Part shown: piece by piece, positions 42,309 to 52,226 of the stretch
Numbering within the stretch: the first letter of the stretch is position 1
Layout: each line of letters opens with the position of its first letter
Assembly (NCBI RefSeq): GCF_000425545.1
Contig: NZ_AUDQ01000008.1
Location: forward strand, 83,705-147,704
Source of the DNA: Sporosarcina ureae DSM 2281
Lineage (GTDB): Bacteria; Bacillota; Bacilli; Bacillales_A; Planococcaceae
Direction of reading: 5' to 3'
Length of the DNA: 64,000 nucleotides
Made by a program: the position numbers and the translations under genes
The notes under the pieces: model-generated
Databases searched by the model: none
The model's input: only the letters and a program-made list of their open reading frames with translations
What the model was told of the DNA's origin: nothing

Positions 42309-43484
42309 TCATTCAATATATGTCCATTTCCCATCCTTAACAGTTGCCATTACAAAGCTCTCCGGTCCAAGCCCATTATGATCATCAGCTGTATAATTAT
42401 AAACTCCTGTTGTACCGATCCAGTCTTTAATATTCTCTTCTAAATAATCACGGATAGCTTCACGGTCGGTAGCTCCGTTCTTTAATGCTTCTACCGCTAA
42501 CATCACATTGTCATAGCCATAAGAACCAAAGTTAGTCGGTTCGCTATCATACTTTTCTGTGTACTCCTTGTAGAACTCTGATACTACACTGTACTGTATA
42601 TCGTCCTCAGGAATCTGATCTGGGAATAATAGCTTACCAGTAGGAATTACTACACCTTCTGCAGCTTCTCCCGCCAAAGAGATAAAGTTTTGATTTGCAA
42701 TGCCATGACTTCCAAACACCGGTAATTTTATTCCTAAATCATGTGCATTCTTTGCAATTACAGCTGGTCCAGGATTAGTTCCCCAAACGACAATTGCTTC
42801 AGCTTTTGCACTATTAATTTTTGTCACTTGCGTACTCATATCAGGATCTTGCGTATTGTAACTTTCCTTTGCTACGATTTTAATATCATATTCATCTGCT
42901 AAAGCTTCCAATTGCTCTAAACCGCTGGAACCAAACGCATTAGAATCACTAATAGTACCAATTTTATTAATTCCTTGTTCATTCAAATACATATAAATTC
43001 GTTCAACTGCTTGTCTATCCGATTGCGGTGTTTTAAACACCCATTCCGCATCTTCAACAGGCTCAACGATATGCGTACTTGCTGCAGCCGAAATCATCGT
43101 AACTTTTTGTTGCGTGGCGATTCCTTTGATTGCAAGGCTTTCACCACTTCCTGAAGAACCAATTAAAGCTAATACATTTTCGTCGTTCACTAATCGATTA
43201 GCTTCTTGTGTTGCTTTTTCCTGACTAGATTCGTCATCTGCTAAAATTATCTTTAGAGGAATACCGTCAATACCGCCATCTGCATTAATTTTCTCTTCCA
43301 ATAATTTCGCTGCATTCCATTCAGGTTCACCTAACGGACTGTTTGGACCTGTTTTTGAATAAATCGCACCAATTTTATACTCTGTCAGTTCTCCATTTTC
43401 AGACCCCGCGTCTGCGTCACTACATGCAGCTAACACCAATGAAATCATAGCTGCCAGAATTAGCATAGGTATTTTTTTGAACAT
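42309..43484 (-). CDS. Branched-chain-amino-acid-type ABC transporter substrate-binding lipoprotein
   Basis: The roughly 391-residue protein has a lipoprotein signal (V-L-A-A-C, cysteine near residue 20) and the LivJ/type I periplasmic-binding fold, starting Y-K-I-G-A-I-Y-S-K-T-G-P. Its genes for permeases and ATPases lie directly upstream in one operon headed by paaK. The ligand is therefore more likely phenylacetate or a related aromatic acid than leucine, which is inference. I start at ATG 43484, eight bases after GGAGG. Confidence 0.88.
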   Translation of the reverse strand: MFKKIPMLILAAMISLVLAACSDADAGSENGELTEYKIGAIYSKTGPNSPLGEPEWNAAKLLEEKINADGGIDGIPLKIILADDESSQEKATQEANRLVNDENVLALIGSSGSGESLAIKGIATQQKVTMISAAASTHIVEPVEDAEWVFKTPQSDRQAVERIYMYLNEQGINKIGTISDSNAFGSSGLEQLEALADEYDIKIVAKESYNTQDPDMSTQVTKINSAKAEAIVVWGTNPGPAVIAKNAHDLGIKLPVFGSHGIANQNFISLAGEAAEGVVIPTGKLLFPDQIPEDDIQYSVVSEFYKEYTEKYDSEPTNFGSYGYDNVMLAVEALKNGATDREAIRDYLEENIKDWIGTTGVYNYTADDHNGLGPESFVMATVKDGKWTYIE

Positions 43485-43501
43485 CTTCTCATCCTCCATC
43501 A

Positions 43502-44242
43502 TCAATGTACTGTGTGCCCTAAATAAGCTTCTTTTACTTCTGGATCATTCAGTAATTCACTTGAACTGCCGCTCTTAATGATTTCACCATGAGAAATGAC
43601 ATACCCTCGATCAGCCACTCTAAGGGATGCATGTAAATTTTGTTCTATTAATAATATTGTTGTTCCAAACTGCTTACGTAAATCGCCAACGAGTTCTAAT
43701 ACATCTTTCGCTACAAGAGGAGCGAGTCCTAATGTAGGTTCATCTAATAGCAATAAATCAGGCTCTGCCATCATTCCCCGTGCAATCGCAAGCATTTGTT
43801 GCTGACCACCAGACATCGTTCCGCCCATTTGATCTTTTCGATCACTTAATATAGGAAATAATTCGAAAACTTTTTTGATGTTTTCTTCTATTGCTTGCTT
43901 GTTTGTAGTTTTACGATGATGGTAAGCACCTAAATATAAATTATCCAACACAGTCATTGTAGAAAAAATTTGACGATGTTCAGGTACATGAATTAAGTGT
44001 TTCTCAACAATCTTTTCTGCTTCCATTCCTGTAACATCAGTACCTTGATAAATAACCTGGCCGCTTGTCGGTCGAAGCAATCCGGACACAGTTTGTAAAA
44101 GAGTGGTCTTACCCGCTCCATTTGCACCTAGTAAAGCGACAATTTCTCCCTGATTAACAGACAGTGATACACCATTCAATGCTTGAATCGGCCCATAGCT
44201 GACAGAACAATCGAGTACATCCAGTAGCTTTTGTTCACTCAT
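43502..44242 (-). CDS. livF: LivF-type ABC transporter ATP-binding protein
   Basis: The 246-residue ATPase has Walker A G-A-N-G-A-G-K-T, signature M-S-G-G-Q-Q-Q-M-L and Walker B L-L-L-L-D-E-P-T-L-G-L-A-P. The T-L-G-L-A-P ending is typical of LivF. It overlaps livG by four bases. With LivG it drives the importer of the paaK operon. Confidence 0.92.
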   Translation of the reverse strand: MSEQKLLDVLDCSVSYGPIQALNGVSLSVNQGEIVALLGANGAGKTTLLQTVSGLLRPTSGQVIYQGTDVTGMEAEKIVEKHLIHVPEHRQIFSTMTVLDNLYLGAYHHRKTTNKQAIEENIKKVFELFPILSDRKDQMGGTMSGGQQQMLAIARGMMAEPDLLLLDEPTLGLAPLVAKDVLELVGDLRKQFGTTILLIEQNLHASLRVADRGYVISHGEIIKSGSSSELLNDPEVKEAYLGHTVH

Positions 44243-45015
44243 ACGACTTCCTCCTCGATCTCGGCGCCTAAGTAAGCCGCAATTACCGCTTCATTCGCTT
44301 GAATTTCTTTTGGGGTTCCCTCTGCAATCTTCATTCCCTGATCCAAAACAACAAGTTTGTCGCAAATACTCATGACTAGATCCATATCATGCTCGACGAC
44401 TAGAATGGTTACACCAGACTCACGTACTCTTTTAATCAACTCGCTCATTTCAGATGTCTCACTATGATTTAAGCCTGCTGCAATTTCATCCAGTAGAAGC
44501 AGTTTAGGTTCTGTAGCGTAAGCACGAGCAAATTCCAATAGTCGCAATTTCCCTAATGACAAACTGGATGCTTTCTGATCGTAAAGTGATTCTAGATTGA
44601 AGAAACGTAAGATGTCCATCGCCTCTTCATATACTTTGCGTTCTTTTCTAGTTATGCCAAGCAACATGGAAGTAACTCCTGAAAGGTTTTGCTTTGTTCT
44701 CATATGCTGGCCTACCATGACATTCTCAATCACTGTCATATTTTTAAATACTTGTAGGTTTTGGAAGGTACGTGAAATGCCTAATGGAGCTACTTTATAT
44801 GAAGGAAGAAGATCAATCTTCTTCCCACAAAACAGAATACTTCCTTCAGTCGGTGGAAATATAGAAGATATCATGTTGAACATTGTGCTTTTCCCTGCTC
44901 CATTGGGGCCTATCAACCCGACGATTTGTCCTTCATCGACAGAGAAGCTGACTTCGCTATTTGCTACAACTCCACCAAATCTTTTTGTAATTGACTCTAC
45001 TTGCAACAATGTCAT
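44239..45015 (-). CDS. livG: LivG-type ABC transporter ATP-binding protein
   Basis: The roughly 258-residue ATPase has Walker A G-P-N-G-A-G-K-S-T, L-S-L-G-K-L-R-L-L-E as signature, Walker B L-L-L-D-E-I-A-A-G-L-N and V-V-E-H-D-M-D-L-V, all LivG marks. The start is unclear: ATG 45015 and ATG 45018 lie right behind GAGGAG, a TTG lies slightly further, and the frame is open to GTG 45036. It follows livM closely. Confidence 0.9.
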   Translation of the reverse strand: MTLLQVESITKRFGGVVANSEVSFSVDEGQIVGLIGPNGAGKSTMFNMISSIFPPTEGSILFCGKKIDLLPSYKVAPLGISRTFQNLQVFKNMTVIENVMVGQHMRTKQNLSGVTSMLLGITRKERKVYEEAMDILRFFNLESLYDQKASSLSLGKLRLLEFARAYATEPKLLLLDEIAAGLNHSETSEMSELIKRVRESGVTILVVEHDMDLVMSICDKLVVLDQGMKIAEGTPKEIQANEAVIAAYLGAEIEEEVV

Positions 45016-45022
45016 CATCTCC

Positions 45023-46060
45023 TCATTCTGAAACACTTCGTTTTATCGGTGTGACGGCTACAGAAGCTTTCTTTTCTACTCTCTTTATAGTTGTATTTTT
45101 TAACCAGTCTACTACTGTTGGGAATAGACCCCTTGGCATAAAGATAACGACTAATATCAAGATCAATCCATAAATCACGTGTTCCGAATCACTAGTGATG
45201 AATGTGAATTGCTCACCAAGTGTATGAACAGTAATACCAATCATACGTATTAGTAAAGCTCCTATTAATGCCCCCCACACACTTCCACTTCCGCCGAGAA
45301 CGACCATTGCCAGGAAAAGTATGGATGCATCAAATGTAAAGGCAGAAGGAGATATGCTATAGCTCATGTGGGCAAACAACCAGCCAGCCAGTCCTGCAAA
45401 TACTGCGCTCAAGATAAACACCTGCATTTTATACCTGCCTGTATTTACCCCCATCGAGCTGGAAGCAATTTCGCTGTCGTGTATAGAACGGAGTGCACGT
45501 CCAACCCGAGAATGAACAATGTTAAGCGAAAGAATTAAAACTAGTAAAACAAAAAACCATACTAGAAAATAATAGGGAACTCCTTGATTGATTGTCATGC
45601 CGAACAATGTCAGCTGCGGGATACCGTAAAATCCTGATGCCCCCATTGTAATTCCCTTACCTTCAACAAGAAGGCCATGAACGATAATACCAAGAGCCAA
45701 TGTTGCCATAGCTAAGTAATATCCACTTAATCGAGACATCGTATATCCCATGAAGAAAGCTAGAAGAGCTGGAACTAGTAAAGCTATAGGCAAGCTAAGC
45801 CAAGGACTCCACCCCCACGTAGCTGTCAAAATAGATGTAGTATATGCTCCCACTCCATAAAACGCTGCTTGCCCTAAGGATATTTGCCCCGCATAGCCCA
45901 TTAATAGACCTAGACCAATGGCTATAATAGCGTATATACCTGCAAAAGTAGCCTGTGTAATGAAAAATGATTGGGTGACTATCATTGGAAATATAAGGAT
46001 GGCGACAATGAATACAACTACGCCCCACCACTTCGTCTGTTGAACGCCTTGTAATTTCAT
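45023..46060 (-). CDS. livM: LivM-type ABC transporter permease
   Basis: The 345-residue permease has about ten hydrophobic helices and the family motif R-A-L-R-S-I-H-D-S-E-I-A-S-S-S-M-G (cytosolic loop for the ATPase, about residue 190-206). G-Y-A-G-Q-I-S-L-G-Q-A-A-F lies near 55. Its ATG overlaps the livH stop (TAATG). Confidence 0.92.
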   Translation of the reverse strand: MKLQGVQQTKWWGVVVFIVAILIFPMIVTQSFFITQATFAGIYAIIAIGLGLLMGYAGQISLGQAAFYGVGAYTTSILTATWGWSPWLSLPIALLVPALLAFFMGYTMSRLSGYYLAMATLALGIIVHGLLVEGKGITMGASGFYGIPQLTLFGMTINQGVPYYFLVWFFVLLVLILSLNIVHSRVGRALRSIHDSEIASSSMGVNTGRYKMQVFILSAVFAGLAGWLFAHMSYSISPSAFTFDASILFLAMVVLGGSGSVWGALIGALLIRMIGITVHTLGEQFTFITSDSEHVIYGLILILVVIFMPRGLFPTVVDWLKNTTIKRVEKKASVAVTPIKRSVSE

Positions 46061-46938
46061 TATAAACCTCCCTTTCCAATAGTTTTTTCACCCAAAATTC
46101 CATTGGGTCTTATTATCAATATAAGCAAGAATATTGAAAAAGTAATAATATCTTTCATTCCTGAACTAACATAGCCCGCTCCCATGGATTCGAATAGTCC
46201 AATTAGCAAACCACCTATAACAGCTCCAGGTGCACTACCTAGTCCTCCTAAAATTGCCGCTGAGAATCCTTTAATTCCTAACATAGCACCCATATCATAT
46301 GCTGGGAAAATGATTGGTGCGATCGCAAGGCCCGCGATTGCTCCAAGCGCAGCGCTCAACACAAAGGAGAAGGAAGACATTCTTTTTGGACTTATTCCCA
46401 TTAATCTTGCAGCCATTGGATTAACAGAGGATGCTTGGAATGCTTTTCCAAGCATTGTTTTATCGATAAACATGTACATGAGACCGACAACTAACAGCAT
46501 AATCAAGACAACCCAAATTGATTGAGGTGTAATGGAAGCGCCTCCAATAGTAACAGGAGTATTCTCGGTGAAAGGTGCTACCGTATGCTGGTCTTTCCCC
46601 CACACCATGCTACTGATTCCACGGATGAATATCGAAGTTCCAATCGTCAAAATGATTAAGCTGATCGCATCAGCACCTTTGGCTCTTCGTATCAAGAGGA
46701 ATTCCATTAGCCAACCGATAAGTGTCACAAAGAGAATCGTAGCAATAAAGGAAAGCCAATATGGCACACCCACTGATACGAGTGAAAACATAGTCAATCC
46801 GCCAAGCATGACGAATTCTCCTTGAGCTAAGTTAATTACTTTTGTGACACTATATATGGTGACGAAGCCAAGGGCGACAATTGCGTAAATACTTCCAATC
46901 GTAATTCCCGTTAATGTGAACTGTAATAAATCTTGCAC
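46060..46938 (-). CDS. livH: LivH-type ABC transporter permease
   Basis: The 292-residue permease has about eight helices, N-L-A-Q-G-E-F-V-M-L-G near residue 36 and A-F-Q-A-S-S-V-N-P-M-A-A-R-L-M-G-I near 168, the LivH coupling loop. It starts 30 bases after the paaK stop with no terminator between, so ligase and transporter are co-transcribed. Confidence 0.92.
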   Translation of the reverse strand: MQDLLQFTLTGITIGSIYAIVALGFVTIYSVTKVINLAQGEFVMLGGLTMFSLVSVGVPYWLSFIATILFVTLIGWLMEFLLIRRAKGADAISLIILTIGTSIFIRGISSMVWGKDQHTVAPFTENTPVTIGGASITPQSIWVVLIMLLVVGLMYMFIDKTMLGKAFQASSVNPMAARLMGISPKRMSSFSFVLSAALGAIAGLAIAPIIFPAYDMGAMLGIKGFSAAILGGLGSAPGAVIGGLLIGLFESMGAGYVSSGMKDIITFSIFLLILIIRPNGILGEKTIGKGGL

Positions 46939-46968
46939 TCACTTCACGCCCTTATCCAGTTGTTATTG

Positions 46969-48297
46969 TTATACACTTACAGGCGAACTATTACGCTTAT
47001 CTACAACACGAGTTGCTTTTCCTTCAGATCTTGGAAGAGCTTTCGGTGCATTGCATACAACATCTACTGAAATTAAACAGGAATTTTTCAATTTGTGCTG
47101 GATCTTTCGCTTCATATTCATGATGGATTCATGAAGTAAGTCACACCCAACTTGTTCGTATAGAGAAATCTCAATCTCGATATGTAATTCAATAGCATCC
47201 ATAACTCCTTTGCGAATTAATCGAATTTGATAAACAGGTGACAATCCTTCTATTTGAAGTAATTCTCGTTCAATCTCAGATGGAAAAACATTTACTCCAC
47301 GCACGATGATCATGTCGTCTGTTCTTCCTTTAACACGTGACATACGAGTCGTTGTTCTTCCACACTTACATTTCTCATGAGTAATTGATGCAATATCTCC
47401 TGTACGGTAACGGATGACTGGAAGCGCTTCCTTTTGCAAGCTAGTAAACACTAATTCACCTAATTCTCCATCAGCTACAGGTTCGAGGGTATCGGGGTTA
47501 ATTACTTCTACAAAGAAATGATCATCTGCGATATGCAGTCCATCTTGAGCTTCATGACATTCAGACGCAACACCAGGTCCCATAATTTCGCTTAATCCAT
47601 AAATATCTACAGCTTTAATTCCTAGTTTGTTTTCTAATTTTAGACGTATTTCTTCAGACCAAGCTTCTGCCCCAAATATCCCATAGTCTAGATTTGTATC
47701 ACGAGGATCCATTCCTAGTTCTTCCATTTTTTCGATAATACTCAAGACGTAAGATGGAGTCCCGCAAATTCCACGTGGCTTAAGATCATTGATGACCGTG
47801 ATTTGACGTTCTGTGTTTCCTCCAGAAATCGGTATTGTAGCTACACCTAACTCATCTGCACCTTGATGAAGACCAAGCCCTCCTGTAAACAAGCCATAAC
47901 CATATGCATTATGGAAAACATCAGACTTCCTTCCGCCTGCTGCGACGATAGCGCGTGCCACTAAAATCCCCCAATTTTTAAGATCACGCTCTGAATAACC
48001 GACAATCGTTGGCTTTCCACTTGTTCCAGATGAGCCATGAATCCTTGCAACATCGTCTACAGGAATCGCAAATAGTCCATATGGGTACTGATCGCGGAAA
48101 TCTTTTTTCTTTGTGAAAGGTAGTTTCTTAATATCCTCTAACGATCGAATATCTTTGGGCTTAATTTGCAATTCATCAAACTTTTGTTTATAAAAACCAA
48201 CGTTTTCATATACGTTTTCCACCGTCTTCTTTAACCCTATAAGTTGTAGTTCTCGCTTTTCGGAAATGGATGCGCTTTCAATCTCTGGATTGTACAT
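46969..48297 (-). CDS. paaK: Phenylacetate-CoA ligase
   Basis: The 442-residue adenylate-forming enzyme activates phenylacetate with ATP and CoA, the first committed step. It has the P-loop H-G-S-S-G-T-S-G-K-P near residue 88, the Y-G-L-S-E-I-M-G-P-G adenine loop near 235, R-Y-R-T-G-D-I near 301 and the C-terminal hinge with R-G-V-N-V-F-P-S-E. Length and motifs fit PaaK. It heads an operon with livHMGF and the binding protein; the start follows GGGAGG. A copy of the shared paa motif lies 37-55 bases upstream. Confidence 0.95.
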   Translation of the reverse strand: MYNPEIESASISEKRELQLIGLKKTVENVYENVGFYKQKFDELQIKPKDIRSLEDIKKLPFTKKKDFRDQYPYGLFAIPVDDVARIHGSSGTSGKPTIVGYSERDLKNWGILVARAIVAAGGRKSDVFHNAYGYGLFTGGLGLHQGADELGVATIPISGGNTERQITVINDLKPRGICGTPSYVLSIIEKMEELGMDPRDTNLDYGIFGAEAWSEEIRLKLENKLGIKAVDIYGLSEIMGPGVASECHEAQDGLHIADDHFFVEVINPDTLEPVADGELGELVFTSLQKEALPVIRYRTGDIASITHEKCKCGRTTTRMSRVKGRTDDMIIVRGVNVFPSEIERELLQIEGLSPVYQIRLIRKGVMDAIELHIEIEISLYEQVGCDLLHESIMNMKRKIQHKLKNSCLISVDVVCNAPKALPRSEGKATRVVDKRNSSPVSV

Positions 48298-48333
48298 AGA
48301 TAAATCCTCCCTTTTCTCTCATACTACTCTATT

Positions 48334-48352
48334 CGAATATAACGTATATAAA
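48334..48352. promoter_or_regulatory. Shared regulatory motif upstream of paaK
   Basis: CGAATATAACGTATATAAA contains TATAACGTATA, the same core as at 42097-42107 and partly at 40711-40726. It lies within 55 bases of the paaK start, a position that suits control of initiation. Confidence 0.5.
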
Positions 48353-48785
48353 ACGATAACTCCTCTATCCGTTCTACATAGCAATACATTAATACAACCT
48401 TTTCATTAAGTCAACACTAATTTCTGAATATTCTCTTTCAATAAACTTTATAAACTATTAATTAGTGGACAAGATACTAAGTAAGTAGGTGTGTATAAAT
48501 GAAATCCTATTTTATGAAATTAATGTATTTATTAATAACGATATAAGTTATGCCGTATGAATTGCGTTATATTAATTATGCTTCTTCTTATAAGAGGAAT
48601 AGTTTATAGGTCTATTTATTATAAAAAAATAAATATTCTGTATGTAAATATACGTGATAAATAATATTGCACAGGTGTTTTTTTGAATAAAATAGATATA
48701 CCCAATCATCTCACACCTCTAATGAAATATTAGTCCATTCCTTCCTTTTTAATAAAATATTATTTTTTTCTTAGAATGTTCACAC
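48353..48785. other. AT-rich intergenic region between divergent paaK and tsuA
   Basis: This very AT-rich stretch contains two further ATAACG / CGTTAT-containing segments near 48535-48546 and 48566-48573, reminiscent of the paa motif but weaker. A 15-codon frame starting at 48499 has no convincing ribosome site. No stable hairpin or RNA gene was recognised. Confidence 0.4.
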
Positions 48786-48813
48786 TTGATTTCTGCAAAA
48801 TTAGGAATACACT
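48786..48813 (+). promoter_or_regulatory. Possible promoter of the thiosulfate-uptake genes
   Basis: TTGATT, a 16-base spacer and TACACT, about 33 bases before the start codon. Confidence 0.4.
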
Positions 48814-48845
48814 AGAAAAAGAACTTTTATAAGGGGCAACTACAC

Positions 48846-50054
48846 ATGAAAAGAATCATTCAACCTATTTTCCAACACTATTGGAACCCCTATGTCGTCT
48901 TATTAATGGCTGGTATTCTTAGTGCTATGTATTATGGCTTAACTTCCACCGTCTGGGCAGTAACTGGTGAATTCACAAGACTCGGAGGCGACCTCCTGTT
49001 ATTACTCGGAGTCGATATCTCGGGCTGGCAATACTTTGATATGGTGCATCTACAAGGTGAGACGTGGAACCGACCAGATGGCTGGATTGTCTGGGGAATG
49101 TTCGCAGGTGCGCTCATTATGGTGTTGCTTAGCAATAACTTCAAAATCCGTCTGCCGCAGCAAAAGAGACGCTATGTACAAGGATTAATTGGCGGAATCA
49201 TCGCAGGATTCGGAGCGCGCCTAGCACTCGGCTGTAACTTAGCCGCGTTTTTCACAGGCGTTCCGCAATTCTCTTTTCACTCATGGATTTTCATCGTAGC
49301 AACAGGTATCGGGACTTTCTTCGGTGCCAAACTGACGAAAACACGTTGGTGGAAAGGCAAACCTTCATTGATTCGGGGGAATGCAAAGCCCACGCAACTT
49401 AAAAAACGTATAATCCAACCGTATATCGGTGCAGTGATTGCCGTACTTTACATCGGACTCACTATGTACTTCTTCACGTCGGGACAAAGACTGCTTGGCT
49501 TAGGTGCGCTATTTGGTCTCGCATTCGGTATTCTAATCGAGCGTGGACAAATTTGTTTCACTTCTGCATTTCGTGATTTATTTCTCGTTGGACGTAGTAT
49601 TATGGCAAAAGCAATTATTGTAGGAATGGCCGTCAGTTCTATTTTGACGATCATTGTTATTTCGATCTATGATCTAACACCAATCACACAAATCGCAGCA
49701 CTTAGCACGTTTGTAGGCGGTACATTATTCGGACTAGGCATCGTGATGGCGTCAGGCTGTGAAACAGGTATGATGTATCGCTTGATGGAAGGCCAGTTGC
49801 TATTTTTACCGGTATTTGTGGGTAATATCATGGGTGCTACGTTTCTTGCCTACGCATGGGATCATCTTGGTGTCTATAATGTATTGGTCAAGGGTGGAGC
49901 AAAAATCAATCTACTCGATACAATTGGACCGATTGGCGCAATTTCTGTCACCCTCCTTATGCTTGGTGGTCTTTATGCTTTAACAGTATATGGAGAAAAA
50001 CGCTACCATCGTAAACTTGCTATTAAGAGAGGAATGAATATACATGCAAGCTAA
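48846..50054 (+). CDS. YeeE/YedE-family transporter, TsuA-like (thiosulfate or sulfur compound uptake)
   Basis: The 402-residue membrane protein has about nine or ten helices in two repeats. Conserved cysteines lie in L-G-C-N-L-A-A-F near residue 128, G-Q-I-C-F-T-S-A-F near 235 and A-S-G-C-E-T-G near 302. In TsuA, such cysteines pass thiosulfate through the membrane by transient S-S-H hydrogen bonds. It overlaps the downstream TusA-like gene by 11 bases, the same pairing as tsuA-tsuB (yeeE-yeeD) in E. coli. Selenium or other sulfur transport (YedE proper) remains possible. Confidence 0.85.
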   Translation: MKRIIQPIFQHYWNPYVVLLMAGILSAMYYGLTSTVWAVTGEFTRLGGDLLLLLGVDISGWQYFDMVHLQGETWNRPDGWIVWGMFAGALIMVLLSNNFKIRLPQQKRRYVQGLIGGIIAGFGARLALGCNLAAFFTGVPQFSFHSWIFIVATGIGTFFGAKLTKTRWWKGKPSLIRGNAKPTQLKKRIIQPYIGAVIAVLYIGLTMYFFTSGQRLLGLGALFGLAFGILIERGQICFTSAFRDLFLVGRSIMAKAIIVGMAVSSILTIIVISIYDLTPITQIAALSTFVGGTLFGLGIVMASGCETGMMYRLMEGQLLFLPVFVGNIMGATFLAYAWDHLGVYNVLVKGGAKINLLDTIGPIGAISVTLLMLGGLYALTVYGEKRYHRKLAIKRGMNIHAS

Positions 50055-50283
50055 AGTAGAAGCGGACTTCACACTCGACCTTCGCGGCGAGTCCTGTCCC
50101 TATCCTGTTATTTACACATTGGAAACACTCGAAGGTATGAATAAGGGAGAAATGCTACAAGTCATCACCGATTGTCCCGGCTCTTTCCGGAATGTGCCAG
50201 AAGAAGCGATTGCTCACGGTTACAAATTTGCGCAAGATCCGGTAAAGAACGGTCAGGAATATTTATTTCATATTTACGCATGA
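50044..50283 (+). CDS. TusA/SirA-like sulfur carrier (TsuB-like)
   Basis: The 79-residue protein has the C-P-Y-P motif with Cys18 (L-R-G-E-S-C-P-Y-P), the persulfide-carrying cysteine of the TusA family, and a second cysteine in T-D-C-P-G-S. It lies in an overlapping operon with the YeeE-type transporter and probably accepts or processes the imported sulfur species on the cytosolic side. The start follows AGAGAGG. Confidence 0.9.
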   Translation: MQAKVEADFTLDLRGESCPYPVIYTLETLEGMNKGEMLQVITDCPGSFRNVPEEAIAHGYKFAQDPVKNGQEYLFHIYA

Positions 50284-50284
50284 G

Positions 50285-50320
50285 AAAAGGCAGCTATCTT
50301 TTAACTGATGGCTGCCTTTT
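50285..50320. terminator. Bidirectional terminator between tsuB-like gene and leuA
   Basis: AAAAGGCAGC pairs with GCTGCCTTTT around a 16-base loop that has some inner pairing (ATC/GAT). A- and T-runs serve both strands. Confidence 0.82.
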
Positions 50321-50330
50321 CTATTTCAAA

Positions 50331-51917
50331 TTAAATATTTACAGTTAGTTTTTGTGCAGACTTTCCCTTTATTTTCGCTACGATTACGCTATTAATCGCA
50401 TTCACGTAGGCCAGTGCACTGGCTTTCAAAATATCTGTGTCAGCTGCCTTCGCGATATAATTTTCTCCTTCATGTGCAATGGTAATTTTCACTTTGCCTA
50501 GCGCGTCTTTGCCACGTGATACACTGCTAATATCATAGCCAATCAACTTCACTTGAATCTTCGTAATTTCAGCAATCGCTGAATACAGGGCATCGATTGG
50601 ACCCGTTCCAACAGCACTCGACTTGAAAACTTCTTCCCCTTTTCGAATTTTGACGCTAGCGGAAGGGAAACTAGAATTGCTGACGACTTGCAGATCTTCA
50701 AATTCAAAGAAATGATCGCTGTAATTCGTTGCATTTTCTTTATCATGTTTTTCATAATAACTTTCAACTATTACATATAAATCATGATCATATACTTCCT
50801 TCTTGAGGTCTGCTAATTTTAGGAATCCTTCAAATATCCCTTCGAACTCTTCAGGTTTCATATACGTAAAACCAAGCTTTTCAAGTGCGTTTTTCACCGC
50901 ATGGCGACCTGACCGTGCTGTCAAGATCAATTCCATATCATCTAGTCCAACGTCTCCCGGATGAACAATTTCGTATGCATCGCGGGATTTCAATAGGCCA
51001 TCTTGGTGTATACCTGACGAATGGGCAAAAGCATTGTCTCCCGTAATGGCTTTGTTCACTTGCACATCTAATCCCATAAAGCTAGATACAAGACGAGATG
51101 TATTCATAATTTCTTTTGTATTAATTTGTGTGTTTACATTATAAATGGAGCTTCTAGTTTTCAATGCCATGACCACTTCTTCAAGCGCTGCATTGCCTGC
51201 TCGTTCTCCAATTCCATTAATTGTACACTCTACTTTATCCGCACCATTCTTGACTGCAGCTAATGTGTTTGCAGTCGCCATTCCTAAATCATTATGACAG
51301 TGAACGCTTAATAATACGTCCGGGTTCAAGTTCTTCATGCGGTCATTTAATTTATAGATCATCGCACCAAATTCTTCAGGCTCTGCAAAGCCTACTGTGT
51401 CAGGCACATTAATCATGGTCGCACCCGCTTTCATAACAGATTCGATTGTATGCCATAAATACTCAAACTCTGAGCGTGAAGCATCTTCTGTTGAATACTG
51501 TACTTGAGGCAATAATGTTTTTGCATATTTCACGGCATCTACACCAATTTGTAGGATCTGGTCCTTTGATTTATTGAATTTTTTCTCTACGTGAATATCA
51601 GAAGTACCTAGCACCATATGAATCATCGGATTTTCTGCGTACTTTACTGCGTTATAAACTGAATCAATGTCTGCCTGAACTGCGCGCGCCAATGCTGTGA
51701 TCATGATGTCATTTGTATTGCCTACTTTCTGCGCAACAGCCTTCACCGCATCAAAGTCGCCTTGAGATGAAGCAGGAAAACCAGCTTCGATTATATCAAC
51801 GCCAAGCTTCTTCAGTTGCTGTGCAATTTCTACCTTTTCATAAAGATTCAATTTAGCACCAGGTACCTGTTCTCCATCACGTAATGTCGTATCAAAAACC
51901 CAAATTTTTCTGCTCAT
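50331..51917 (-). CDS. leuA: 2-isopropylmalate synthase
   Basis: The 528-residue enzyme condenses acetyl-CoA with 2-oxoisovalerate, the first step of leucine synthesis. The barrel shows D-T-T-L-R-D-G-E-Q at residues 9-17, the metal motif H-C-H-N-D-L-G near 208 and G-I-G-E-R-A-G-N near 238; the C-terminal regulatory domain (about 400-528) gives leucine feedback. A citramalate synthase is a theoretical alternative, but the CUC-specifier T-box upstream argues for leucine. It stands alone; no leuBCD or ilv genes are adjacent. The start follows AAAGGAG. Confidence 0.92.
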   Translation of the reverse strand: MSRKIWVFDTTLRDGEQVPGAKLNLYEKVEIAQQLKKLGVDIIEAGFPASSQGDFDAVKAVAQKVGNTNDIMITALARAVQADIDSVYNAVKYAENPMIHMVLGTSDIHVEKKFNKSKDQILQIGVDAVKYAKTLLPQVQYSTEDASRSEFEYLWHTIESVMKAGATMINVPDTVGFAEPEEFGAMIYKLNDRMKNLNPDVLLSVHCHNDLGMATANTLAAVKNGADKVECTINGIGERAGNAALEEVVMALKTRSSIYNVNTQINTKEIMNTSRLVSSFMGLDVQVNKAITGDNAFAHSSGIHQDGLLKSRDAYEIVHPGDVGLDDMELILTARSGRHAVKNALEKLGFTYMKPEEFEGIFEGFLKLADLKKEVYDHDLYVIVESYYEKHDKENATNYSDHFFEFEDLQVVSNSSFPSASVKIRKGEEVFKSSAVGTGPIDALYSAIAEITKIQVKLIGYDISSVSRGKDALGKVKITIAHEGENYIAKAADTDILKASALAYVNAINSVIVAKIKGKSAQKLTVNI

Positions 51918-51951
51918 CTCTTTGCACTCCTTTTTTTAAAAAAATAAATAC

Positions 51952-52226
51952 AAAAAACCCCGTCTCTATATCGAAATATAGAGACGAGGTTATACTCGCG
52001 GTACCACTCTAATTGATTCGCCATACTTGGCCAATCCACTTATCGACAGCTATTACTGTCTATCCCGTTAACGGAGGAAACCGACGTCCCTTACTGTAGT
52101 TCTTTCAGGGAGTGACTCATGGATGAGTTCAAAATGTGCGCCTGCTGATTTTCACCAACCATCAGCTCTCTACAAAGACACAAAACATTTTTACTGGTTC
52201 CATTCTTAGTCTACAATGTAATATTA
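51952..52226 (-). ncRNA. T-box riboswitch (leucine, CUC specifier) of leuA
   Basis: Read on the minus strand, the T-box AGAGTGGTACCGCG is at 52010-51997. It is followed by the terminator stem CCTCGTCTCTATAT with its complement and TTTTTT (51990-51952). Upstream, the Stem I region contains GGTTGGTGAAAATCAGC, and the specifier-loop sequence GAACTCATCC has CTC (leucine) at 52127-52125. Uncharged tRNA-Leu should pair with the T-box bulge and favour the antiterminator, turning on leuA. The 5' end is taken from the promoter at 52233-52261. Confidence 0.93.

Noticed and set aside
48499..48546. 15-codon ORF in the paaK-tsuA gap
   Set aside because: Too short and without a convincing ribosome site in a very AT-rich region.
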